From Rhodobacter sp. (GTDB taxonomy: Bacteria > Pseudomonadota > Alphaproteobacteria > Rhodobacterales > Rhodobacteraceae), in contig JADCEN010000060.1 of the NCBI GenBank assembly GCA_020250175.1, forward strand, positions 1 to 64,000: a stretch of 64,000 nt of DNA. The letters run 5' to 3'. Shown here one piece after another: positions 1 to 7,445 of this stretch (within the stretch, counting starts at the first letter, position 1; each line of letters opens with the position of its first letter). Under the pieces are notes generated by a model. That model saw nothing but the letters and a program-made list of their open reading frames with translations, was not told where the DNA came from and made no database searches. The translations under genes and the position numbers were made by a program.

Positions 1-65
1 CGCGCCAGAACCTTCAACGCCGTCGTCTGCTCTTGCGTCGCCGTTACAGGGGATATTCCAGCCAT
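1..65 (-). CDS. 5' end of a gene leaving the window, possibly IS630-type transposase
   Basis: Only the first 22 codons are inside the window. They read MAGISPVTATQEQTTALKVLAR from an ATG at 63-65 on the minus strand. A GGAGG Shine-Dalgarno motif (72-76) sits at good distance upstream, so the start is credible. The opening resembles, from memory, the N-terminus of IS630-family transposases that begin with a winged-helix DNA-binding domain. No catalytic part is visible, so this assignment is an inference. About 70 bases separate it from the neighbouring transporter gene; this stretch could contain the terminal inverted repeat of an insertion sequence. Confidence 0.4.
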   Translation of the reverse strand, partial: MAGISPVTATQEQTTALKVLA

Positions 66-137
66 GTCGTGCCTCCGCCAAACCACGACAAAACTGAATC
101 ACAGCCGCAATACGTTGGACAGCCCGCGCGAACATGC

Positions 138-1061
138 TTAACCCTGCGGCGTCATCGCCTTGCGCTGGCGGGCGCGTTCCAGGCCCAGTTGCCGCTCGCG
201 CCAGATGATCAGGATGCCCGCCGTCACGATCAGCAGCGCGCCCGTCAGCATCGTCAGCGTCGGCACCTCGTCAAACAGGAAATATCCGAAGGCCAGCGCA
301 AACAGCATCGAGACATATTCGAACGGGGCCACGACCGAGGCATCGGCCTCGCGGTAGCTGGTGGTCAGCAGAATCTGGCCGACCCCGCCCAGAAGCCCCG
401 CCGCCACCAGCATCAATGCCTCGGCCGGTCCGGGCACGACCCAGCCGAAAGGCAGCGTCACCAGCGACAGGATCGTGGCTGTGGCCGAAAACCAGAAGAC
501 GATGGCCGATGTCGTTTCGGTCATCACCAGACGGCGCACGAAAACCTGCGCCAATGCCGCGAACACCGCCCCGCCCAGCACCAGCGTGGCCCCCAGCGCC
601 TCGGCGGTCTGGACCTGCCCGTCGGTCAGCGTGGTCAGGCGCGGTGACAGCACGATCAGCACCCCCGCCAGCCCCAGCGCGACCGCGCTCATCCGGAAAA
701 GGCGCACATTCTCGCCCAGGAACATTGCGGCGAAGACCACGGTCAGCAGCGGTGCCGCATAGCCGATCGCCGTCACCTCGGGCAGCGGCAGAAAGCCCAG
801 CCCGGCAAACCCAAGGCCCATGGCGCAGGTGCCCACAAACCCGCGCCAGACATGCCCCATCGGCTGCGCCGTGCGCAGCCCTGCGCCAAGCTCGTTGCGC
901 CAGGCCAGCCAGGCCACGATCACCGGAATCGCGAACAGCGAGCGGAAGAACACCGCTTGCCCCGGCGGCACATGGCCCGAGGTTGCCTTGATCAGCGCGG
1001 CCATCACGATGAAGACCAGAACCGAGGCGATCTTGAAGGATATGCCGCGCAGGGGGCGCAT
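138..1061 (-). CDS. DMT superfamily (EamA) inner-membrane transporter
   Basis: The 307-residue product is almost entirely hydrophobic, with about ten predicted membrane segments in two EamA repeats (roughly residues 5-135 and 150-285), the usual size and layout of drug/metabolite transporters. It would sit in the inner membrane and export or import a small metabolite; substrate cannot be read from sequence. I chose the ATG at 1061 (MRPLRGISFK...) because a GGAG motif lies about 8 bases upstream and the protein then starts just before the first membrane helix; the reading frame extends upstream to 1115, but those residues look non-native. It is divergent from the decayed adenine deaminase gene. 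Confidence 0.88.
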   Translation of the reverse strand: MRPLRGISFKIASVLVFIVMAALIKATSGHVPPGQAVFFRSLFAIPVIVAWLAWRNELGAGLRTAQPMGHVWRGFVGTCAMGLGFAGLGFLPLPEVTAIGYAAPLLTVVFAAMFLGENVRLFRMSAVALGLAGVLIVLSPRLTTLTDGQVQTAEALGATLVLGGAVFAALAQVFVRRLVMTETTSAIVFWFSATATILSLVTLPFGWVVPGPAEALMLVAAGLLGGVGQILLTTSYREADASVVAPFEYVSMLFALAFGYFLFDEVPTLTMLTGALLIVTAGILIIWRERQLGLERARQRKAMTPQG

Positions 1062-1177
1062 GGCCGCACTCCGATGGGGATGACCGGGTGATAGCCCCCC
1101 GTGCCGCAGGCGCAAGGGCCAAGTGGCATTGGACGGGACGGCAGGGCTGCGCTTGATTGCCCTGAAAGGGGTCCGCC

Positions 1178-2317
1178 ATGCAAAGACCGAACCTGTCCGA
1201 CCTGATCGATCAGGGACGGGGCATTGCCCCCGCAGATATCGTGCTGAAGGGCGGGCGGGTGTTCGGCCTGATCACCGGCGATCCGGTGGAAACAGATGTG
1301 GCGATCTGCGGCGATACAATTGCGGGTGTGTTCGGCAGCTATGAGGTGTGGCAGGTGATCGACTGCGCGGGGCAGATTCCGGTGCCCGGCTTCATCGACC
1401 TGCATCTGCACATCGACTCGTCGCTGGTCACCCCATATGAGTTCGACAGCTGCGTGGGCCCGCGCGGCATCACCACCGCAATCTGCGACCCGCACGAGAT
1501 TGCCAATGTCTGCGGCCTGACAGGCATCCGGTGCTTTCTGGACGCCTCGGCGGAAACCGTGATGGACATTCGCGTGCAGCTGTCGTCCTGCGTGCCGTCC
1601 ACCACATGGAAACCGCGGGTGCCCGGCTTCTGGCGGCAGACCTTGTGCCGCTGATGGACCATCCCCGTGTCATCGGCCTGGCCGAGTTCATGAACTTCCC
1701 CGGCCTGCTGTTCAAGGACCTGGGCTGCCTGGAAAAGCTTCAGGCATTCCGGGGCCGCCACGTCGACGGTCGCGCGCCGCTGCTGCGCGGCAAGGACCTG
1801 AACGGCTGTATCAGCGCCGGCATCCGCACCGGGCATGAGGCGACTTCAGCGGAAGGGGCGCTGGAAAAGCTGCGCAAGGGACTGCGCGTGCTGGTCCGCG
1901 AAGGGTCGGTGTCCAAGGACCTGCACGTGCTGATCCCGGTCCTGACCGAACGCCACGCGCCCTTTCTGGCCTTCTGCACCGATGACCGCAACCCGCCGGA
2001 TATCGCGGAACACGGGCATCTCGAATACATGATCCGTACCGCCATTGCGCTGGGCGCGCCTCCGCTGGCGGTGTACCGCGCCGCCAGCCTGTCGGCGGCG
2101 GAAGCCTTTGGGCTGAAGGACCGGGGTCTGATTGCGCCGGGCAAGCGCGCCGATATTGCGGTGATCGACACGCTGGACCGCCGTGCTCAGTTTGGGTGTG
2201 ACACTGGACGAGCCGTTCCTGCAACTGGCCTTCCTGTGCCTGCCGGTGATCCCGCATCTGAAGATCACCGACCATGGCATGGTGGATGTGGACCGGTTCG
2301 AGGTGATCGGGCCTTAG
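1178..2317 (+). pseudogene. ade: adenine deaminase, frameshifted and internally deleted
   Basis: The N-terminal part (1178 to about 1602) matches adenine deaminase, including the metal-binding [13 protein letters not shown] segment and the DPHEIANV segment. At about 1602 one base is missing: the family sequence CVP-S-T-H-METAG is split between two frames. The second frame then runs through [16 protein letters not shown] and [10 protein letters not shown] to about 2190. There about 200 residues are lost, and the C-terminus (GVTLDEPF...[19 protein letters not shown]) resumes in the first frame and stops at 2317. What remains totals roughly 380 codons against about 570-600 for intact enzymes. 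The frameshift alone could be a sequencing error; the internal deletion could not. Purine salvage by this enzyme is presumably lost. Confidence 0.88.
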
Positions 2318-2626
2318 CATATTGCTGCGGGTCCAATGCGCTGCCCTTGAGCGCTGCCGTCAATCGTCGCGCCCGGACCGGCCAGGTCACGCTCTGGGGG
2401 AGCGTGGCCCGGTCCGTTGCCCGAAGGCGCAAGCCGAAGGGCAAGGGGCTATCTGCCAGGCCCGTGGGTTGATAATCAGGGCGCGCCTGCCTGGGCGGGC
2501 GCGGAAACGCGCCTGCCAGGGGCAGGCAGGCGCGGTCGTCGGGGCAATGCCCCGACTTGACGCGTGTCAAATCAGGCAAACAGAAGAACTGCCGGAACTG
2601 GGACGTATCAATTCTGGGTCTTCAAT
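2318..2626. other. intergenic gap with stem-loops, no gene
   Basis: This is the space between two convergent genes. It contains an imperfect stem-loop at 2375-2415, whose outer arms are GGACCGG/CCGGTCC and inner arms CACGCTC/GAGCGTG. Further short GC-rich repeats around 2480-2540 include GGGCGGGCGCGGAAACGCGCC, a weak relative of the repeat family described at 42275 and 62591. There is no T-run typical of an intrinsic terminator. I see no coding region. Confidence 0.5.
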
Positions 2627-3910
2627 TCAGCCCGCAACGATCCCCAGCCCCACCGCCCCCGCCAGCCCCCGTGTCGCACTGCCCGTCGCCGGAAGCAGCG
2701 GGATCAGGCAGGCCTGCACGGCATGGTAGAGGTCCGGCTTGCCGGTGAAGACGCTCGAGACGGGCCGCAGGTCATCATCCAGTTCCGGCCACCAGCCGCC
2801 GCCCTGACGGTCGATCACATGGGTGGCGACAAAGCTCCAGATCCGGCGATACCACCCTTCGAACCGGGGATCGTCGCTGATCTGGCGCAGCACCGAGGCC
2901 GCCGCGATGCCTTCGGCCAGCGGCCACCAGTAGCGGTCGGTCCGCTCGGGACGGTCATCCCAGCCCAGCGTGTAGTAGAACCCGCCCCTCGCCCTGTCCC
3001 AGCCGATGTCGCAGCTGTGCAGGAACAGCGCCTGCGCCGCCTCGGGCAGCCAGGCATGGGCGCGCCCGCCCAGCTCCCACAGCTGCACCAGCAGGCGGGA
3101 CCATTCCAGCGCATGGCCCGGTGTGGTGCCGCCGGGGCGGAACATCGGGTTCCCGGCATAGGCGCGGTCCACCGACCAGTCGGCAGTGAAATGCTCGGCC
3201 ACGCGCCAGCCTTCGGCGCGGGCATGGCAGTTGATGATCAGCGCCGCGATGCGCTCGGCCATGGTCAGATAGATGCGATCCCCGGTCGCCTCGAAGGCGG
3301 CCATCAGCGCCTCGGTCAGGTGCATGTTGCTGTTCTGGCCGCGATAGCTGCCCAGGGGTTGCCAGTCAGCCGCGTATTCCTCGGTGGTGGCCCCGGCAGC
3401 CTCATCCCAGAAGCGGCGCAGCAGCACATCGGTCACATCGGCCAGCAGGGCATCGGCATCGGGGTGCCCCACGACCTTGGCGGATGAGGCCGCCAGCAGC
3501 ACAAAGGCATGGCCGTAGGCCTGCTTGCTGTCATCGACCGGGCCGTTGTCATTGACCCTCCAGTACCAGCCGCCCCGCCGGGCATCGTGATGCGCCCCGC
3601 GCAGAAATTCCACGCCGTGGTCGATCATCCGGTCGGCCCCAGGCAGGCCCAGCAGATGGGCCATGGCAAAGCAATGCACCATCCGCGCGGTGTCATGCAG
3701 CCCGCGCACCGTGCCGCCCGCATCGGGGGCGGGCAAGGGCTGGCCCCGGTCATCAAGGCTGAAGAAGCCACCCCCGGGGTTGACCGCCGCCCGCTGGAAA
3801 AAATCGAACAGCCCGCGCGCCTGATCGATAAGCCAAAGGCGGTGCGCCGGGCGGCGCAGGAAATCCGGACCGCCGGTTGCGGCCCAGCCGGGAAGTCGGG
3901 TGTCGGTCAT
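2627..3910 (-). CDS. AGE-family sugar epimerase/isomerase
   Basis: The 427-residue protein matches the N-acylglucosamine 2-epimerase fold, an (alpha/alpha)6 barrel. The family also contains mannose isomerase and the sulfoquinovose isomerase YihS. Visible landmarks are RGQNSNMHLTEAL (about residue 185-197), PGHALEW with the first catalytic histidine (about 255) and KPDLYHAVQACL with the second (about 394). Length is normal. The reaction is therefore reversible aldose-ketose isomerisation or 2-epimerisation in the cytoplasm, but the sugar cannot be decided. The ATG at 3910 is preceded by GGAG. It stands alone, convergent with the adenine deaminase relic. Confidence 0.85.
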   Translation of the reverse strand: MTDTRLPGWAATGGPDFLRRPAHRLWLIDQARGLFDFFQRAAVNPGGGFFSLDDRGQPLPAPDAGGTVRGLHDTARMVHCFAMAHLLGLPGADRMIDHGVEFLRGAHHDARRGGWYWRVNDNGPVDDSKQAYGHAFVLLAASSAKVVGHPDADALLADVTDVLLRRFWDEAAGATTEEYAADWQPLGSYRGQNSNMHLTEALMAAFEATGDRIYLTMAERIAALIINCHARAEGWRVAEHFTADWSVDRAYAGNPMFRPGGTTPGHALEWSRLLVQLWELGGRAHAWLPEAAQALFLHSCDIGWDRARGGFYYTLGWDDRPERTDRYWWPLAEGIAAASVLRQISDDPRFEGWYRRIWSFVATHVIDRQGGGWWPELDDDLRPVSSVFTGKPDLYHAVQACLIPLLPATGSATRGLAGAVGLGIVAG

Positions 3911-4179
3911 CGCGGTATCTCCAGCAGTCGGTCAGGCGAGGCGGGGCAGGGGCAGGGCAAGGCCCGGCCCTCTGGCCCCGTTAAACACGGTTCCGCGCCG
4001 CTGGAACAGCCCGGTCAGACAGCGCCTGCCCATGCCGGGACCATTCCATGCCGGACGAGCTTCAGAGAATTTCCATCTCTGCCAGGCCGGGTCTTTGGAA
4101 CAAAAAAACACGACTTGTCTTGTAGGGTTAACGAAAGCGGACGACCTGATTCCCTGCCGCCACCCGCATAGGGCACCGC

Positions 4180-4758
4180 ATGACCAAGACGCTGATCATA
4201 CCCGGCCTTGATGGCTCGCCCGCCCCGCACTGGCAGCACTGGTGGGCGATGACCGACCAATCGGCCCTGCTGGTGGATCAGGCGAACCGGGCCGCGCCCC
4301 GGCCCGAGGCGTGGGAGGCAGAGGTGGCAGGCGCAATTCTGCTGCACCCCGGATCGATCCTGGTCGGCCACAGCCTGGGGGCGGTTCTGATTGCGCGGCT
4401 CTTGGCGAAATGGCCGCAGCTGCAGGTGGCGGGGGCGCTGCTGGTGGCCCCGGCGGAACCGGCCCGCAGCCACCGGCTGGCATCGTTCAGCCCCGTTCCG
4501 ACCCTGCCGCTGGGGGTGCCCGCCTGCGTGGTGGCCAGCCGCAACGACCCCTGGATGAGCTTTGGCCAGGCCGCCGCGCTGGCGCGGTGCTGGCAGGCAA
4601 GGCTGGTTGATCTTGGCTTTGCCGGGCATGTCAACGTGGCCAGCGGCTATGGCCCCTGGCCGGGCGGATTGCGCCTGCGCGATGCCCTGCGCGCGGCATG
4701 GGCACCTTGCATCCCCGGCCAGACCCCTTCGGAATTCACCCTGGAAAGGAGAGCATGA
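4180..4758 (+). CDS. RBBP9/YdeN-type serine hydrolase
   Basis: The 192-residue cytoplasmic protein begins MTKTLIIPGLDGSPAPHWQHWW, the signature opening of the RBBP9/YdeN alpha/beta hydrolases. The nucleophile elbow GHSLG is at about residues 63-67, the acid in SRNDPWM at about 127 and the histidine in GFAGHVN at about 150, so the catalytic triad looks complete. Physiological substrates of this family are mostly unknown. The stop codon overlaps the ATG of the next small gene (ATGA at 4755-4758), and a second small gene follows, suggesting a three-gene operon. Confidence 0.88.
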   Translation: MTKTLIIPGLDGSPAPHWQHWWAMTDQSALLVDQANRAAPRPEAWEAEVAGAILLHPGSILVGHSLGAVLIARLLAKWPQLQVAGALLVAPAEPARSHRLASFSPVPTLPLGVPACVVASRNDPWMSFGQAAALARCWQARLVDLGFAGHVNVASGYGPWPGGLRLRDALRAAWAPCIPGQTPSEFTLERRA

Positions 4759-4901
4759 TGCGATCTGGCAGTTCTGACCGCAGGCCTTCGGGGGCTTTGC
4801 TGTTGTTCCTTGCGGTCTACCTCGCCGCCTTCGGCCTGCTGTTCGCCCCAAAGGGCACCTTCGTGTCCGCCCCGGCCCCGACCACCCTGTCCACCCCCTG
4901 A
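4755..4901 (+). CDS. 48-residue single-pass membrane protein
   Basis: This small reading frame starts at 4755 inside the stop of the hydrolase gene (ATGA overlap) behind a GGAAAGGAG ribosome-binding site. The product has a basic N-terminus (MMRSGSSDRRPSG), one strongly hydrophobic segment (about residues 13-31, ALLLFLAVYLAAFGLLF) and a short proline/threonine-rich tail predicted outside. I do not recognise a family. Translational coupling and the good ribosome site argue that it is real. The second ATG at 4758 is an alternative start. Confidence 0.6.
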   Translation: MMRSGSSDRRPSGALLLFLAVYLAAFGLLFAPKGTFVSAPAPTTLSTP

Positions 4902-4917
4902 CAGATCGGAGGATACC

Positions 4918-5076
4918 ATGTTCTACTGTGCCCACGACCCCGGCCTTGCCCTTCTTCTGGCGGGGGAAGACGGCAGAACCCCCGAAACCGCCCCCGCGCC
5001 CGCTGCGGTTCAGGCCATCATGATCGGCATCCTGGCCCTGAACGCCGCAGCCCTGCTGATGATCGCACTGGCCTGA
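4918..5076 (+). CDS. 52-residue membrane protein with C-terminal anchor
   Basis: An ATG at 4918 follows GGAGG at ideal spacing. The product starts MFYCAHDPGLALLL, has a proline/alanine-rich middle and ends in a hydrophobic segment (about residues 30-52, AIMIGILALNAAALLMIALA), so it is probably tail-anchored. No family recognised. It lies 16 bases after the preceding small membrane gene, with which it appears co-transcribed downstream of the RBBP9-like hydrolase. Confidence 0.6.
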   Translation: MFYCAHDPGLALLLAGEDGRTPETAPAPAAVQAIMIGILALNAAALLMIALA

Positions 5077-5279
5077 CGGCAGGTGACCCGTATTTGAGAA
5101 CTGGGGGTGTCGCAGGGATGCGGCGCGCCGCCCTTCCGGCTCTTGCGCATCACCTCCCGGACCCGGACCGGGCCCTTGAACGCGTCCCCTCGCCCGGGGC
5201 TGACGTGACCGACCTCGGCCCCGACCGGGGCGTCATTCCCGCGCGGCACCGCGTCCCGGACCCGGCTGTCACGGGCCTG

Positions 5280-5680
5280 GGCGATGTCATATCCCGTCAG
5301 GACCTGTGGCCGCCCCCTGAACAGCCGCAGCCTGGGTTTGTGACAGCCCTTCATCGCGTGCAAGGGCACCCTGCCGCCAGGGGCGGACTGCGGGGGGGCC
5401 GGATATGGCGGTGCGGTGCCATCCCCGGGTCCCCGCCGGACCGGACGTGGCAGCCTTGCGGCACTTCTGCGATCCGCCTGTTGAAGCGCCCGGCCCTGCC
5501 GGTCCGGGGTGGGTTCGGCGGCGTCACACGCTGCCCGATGCCCGGTTCGGTGCAAGGCCTGTCGCACATATGCCCGCCCGTCGCGGCGCGCCTGCGCAGA
5601 CCACAAAGGCGATCCGTGAATTCCTTGCGATTGGCGCCGCGCATGGTGCGGATCGGCATCGGGCAAGCGGCCATTGGTGC
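5280..5680 (-). pseudogene. IS481-family transposase C-terminal relic
   Basis: On the minus strand, from about 5675 to 5462, one frame reads CPMPIRT, then KEFTDRLCGLRRRAATG, then PPNPPRTGRAGRFNRRIAEV. This matches the IS481 integrase core (usual forms: TDNGKEFTDR, SPRTNGMVERFNGRIAEVL). A second frame continues with PQSAPGGRVPLHAMKG and FRGRPQVLTGYD (about 5385-5280), the usual C-terminal motif SALG.RTPLQAMK followed by a terminal GCD. The NG of the DNGKEF motif and an intact frame are gone and no N-terminal half is visible, so the element is dead. It adjoins the restriction-modification genes. Confidence 0.7.
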
Positions 5681-5830
5681 CCCTTTGGCTTGTCCCGAAC
5701 GCTTTGGACCAGGCGGCAAGATCGAAAGCGGGCAGAAGCAAAACCCTGCATTCCGGCGTTGCCGGTTCATTCTTCCTTTACATTTGTTCATCTATTGTTC
5801 ACCTTGTCGGATCACCGGGGGACCCGCAAG

Positions 5831-5968
5831 ATGTTGGATATGAGCACAGGCGCCCCACAAGAGCTGCATGATTTTCTGGGGTCGGACAGGTTCGGCTGCG
5901 TTCTGGCCGACCCACCCTGGCGGTTCCAGAACCGGACCGGCAAGGTTATCGGAGGCGACGATGAATGA
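5831..5968 (+). pseudogene. truncated MT-A70-family DNA methyltransferase leader
   Basis: A 45-codon frame runs from ATG 5831 to TGA 5966-5968. Its middle, CVLADPPWRFQNRTGK, contains the DPPW catalytic motif and flanking residues of MT-A70-type N6-adenine methyltransferases, normally about 200 residues long. After GK the protein is cut off and ends VIGGDDE. Its final codons overlap the ATG of the next methyltransferase (5961), so it may now act only as a translational lead-in. Deletion of most of an original methyltransferase gene is the simplest reading; the alternative is a deliberate short peptide. Confidence 0.6.
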
Positions 5969-6833
5969 TCTTGGTTTCAAGCAATTGGCGGCGTCAACGA
6001 CCGCGCCAGCCTATCAAGCCGTAAAGGATGACAACCGCTGGTTCATGGACAACTTTCCGGCGGATCATTTCAAGCTGATCGTGACGTCCCCTCCGTACAA
6101 CATCGGCAAGGTGTACGAGCGCAAGTCATCCCTTGCCACCTATGTCGACGCTCAGACAGAAGTCATTTCCCGCTGTGTCAAGCTGCTGCATCCGCAGGGG
6201 TCGATCTGTTGGCAGGTCGGCAACCATGTCGATGACGGTGAGGTCTTTCCGCTGGATGCCATCCTCTATCCCGTGTTCAAAAGGCTTGGACTAAAGCTTC
6301 GGAACAGGATCGTCTGGCATTTCGGCCACGGGTTACACTGTTCGCGGCGCCTGTCCGGTCGGCACGAAACTATTCTCTGGTTTACGAAATCTGACGACTA
6401 CACCTTCAACCTCGACCCAATTCGCGTGCCTTCGAAATATCCGCAGAAACGCCATTTCAAGGGGCCTAGGGCAGGCGAATTGTCTGGAAACCCGCTTGGC
6501 AAGAACCCGACAGATGTCTGGGAGATTCCGAACGTCAAGAATAACCATGTCGAGAAGACGTTGCATCCGTGCCAGTTCCCGGTCGAGTTGGTTGAGCGTC
6601 TGGTCCTGTCCATGACCGACATCGGTGACCGGGTCCTCGACCCGTACATGGGCGTAGGCAGCGCACTGGTGGCAGCGGTTCGGCATGGACGCGAAGCCTA
6701 TGGTTGCGATCTTGTCCCGGAGTATGTGCGCCTTGCAAACGAACGACTGGCGCGCTGCGTTCACGGCGATCTGGAAACGCGGCCAATGTTCAAGCCGGTC
6801 TATGATCCTTCGCTCCCGCGCGGAGGCCATTGA
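5961..6833 (+). CDS. type II DNA methyltransferase, beta class, probably N4-cytosine
   Basis: The 290-residue enzyme carries the catalytic motif TSPPYN at about residues 41-46 and the AdoMet-binding motif DPYMGVGSALVAA at about 233-245. This catalytic-then-AdoMet order defines the beta class. A serine before PPY is typical of cytosine-N4 enzymes, as in M.BglII, rather than the D/N-PP-Y of adenine enzymes. The start at 5961 (MNDLGFKQL) follows GGAGGCGACG; an upstream extension in the frame overlaps the MT-A70 relic and is not needed. The gene protects DNA against the adjacent BglII-like nuclease; stop and next start abut. Base composition is visibly less GC-rich than neighbours, suggesting transfer. 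Confidence 0.88.
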   Translation: MNDLGFKQLAASTTAPAYQAVKDDNRWFMDNFPADHFKLIVTSPPYNIGKVYERKSSLATYVDAQTEVISRCVKLLHPQGSICWQVGNHVDDGEVFPLDAILYPVFKRLGLKLRNRIVWHFGHGLHCSRRLSGRHETILWFTKSDDYTFNLDPIRVPSKYPQKRHFKGPRAGELSGNPLGKNPTDVWEIPNVKNNHVEKTLHPCQFPVELVERLVLSMTDIGDRVLDPYMGVGSALVAAVRHGREAYGCDLVPEYVRLANERLARCVHGDLETRPMFKPVYDPSLPRGGH

Positions 6834-7445
6834 TTGCGGATTGTCCAGATATACTCGCACCTGAACGGATACGAATACCTCTGTTATCGAAAGCCGCATC
6901 TTTGGGGCGAAATCGAGTCTGCCATCACAGATGTCGACGCGAACACATTGGAAAAGAAGATATCCAAAGAACAACGTATGGTCGGGCGCGAATTGTTTTC
7001 GCCGCCTGCAATGAATGCGGCCGTGGGCGACGCCTTTCGGGCGCGTGGCTGGGCTGAAACGCGGACAGGCTACTGGGTAACGAGCGACGCGCAATTGATA
7101 CGCAAGACCATGGCGCTGCCTCCCGCCGAGCAGAAGCTGCTGATCGAGGAGTCGGGCGCTGTTCCCATTGCGTCCTACAACCAGACTGATTTCGTCAAGG
7201 AACGGATTGCGGTTGAGGTGCAGTTCGGGAAGTATGCCTTTGTGGCCTATGACCTTTTCGTAAAGCACATGGCGTTCTTCGTCGGTGATTTGATCGATCT
7301 CGGGATCGAAATCCTTCCCATGAAGGAATTGCAGAGCCGGATGTCCTCTGGCCCGGGCTACTACGAAGGTGAGCTTTACAATCTGATACGGCAGGGCCGT
7401 GGCGTGCCGGCGGTGCCGTTGATCCTGATCGGCGTTGCGCCCTAA
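6834..7445 (+). CDS. BglII/BstYI-family type II restriction endonuclease
   Basis: The 203-residue protein matches the BglII family in its second half: the catalytic strand region [18 protein letters not shown] (about residues 126-143), then [29 protein letters not shown] and VPLILIGV near the end. BglII cuts AGATCT and BstYI cuts RGATCY, so a GATC-centred hexamer is expected. Translation most likely starts at TTG 6834, immediately after the methyltransferase TGA, using GGAGG 10-12 bases upstream; a rare start and coupling would keep nuclease below methylase. The stop overlaps the aspS stop by 4 bases on the opposite strand. Composition is AT-richer than the surroundings. Confidence 0.85.
   Translation: MRIVQIYSHLNGYEYLCYRKPHLWGEIESAITDVDANTLEKKISKEQRMVGRELFSPPAMNAAVGDAFRARGWAETRTGYWVTSDAQLIRKTMALPPAEQKLLIEESGAVPIASYNQTDFVKERIAVEVQFGKYAFVAYDLFVKHMAFFVGDLIDLGIEILPMKELQSRMSSGPGYYEGELYNLIRQGRGVPAVPLILIGVAP

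Noticed and set aside
5094-5843. 249-codon plus-strand frame before the restriction-modification locus
   Set aside because: It overlaps the IS481 relic on the other strand and has no conserved segment.
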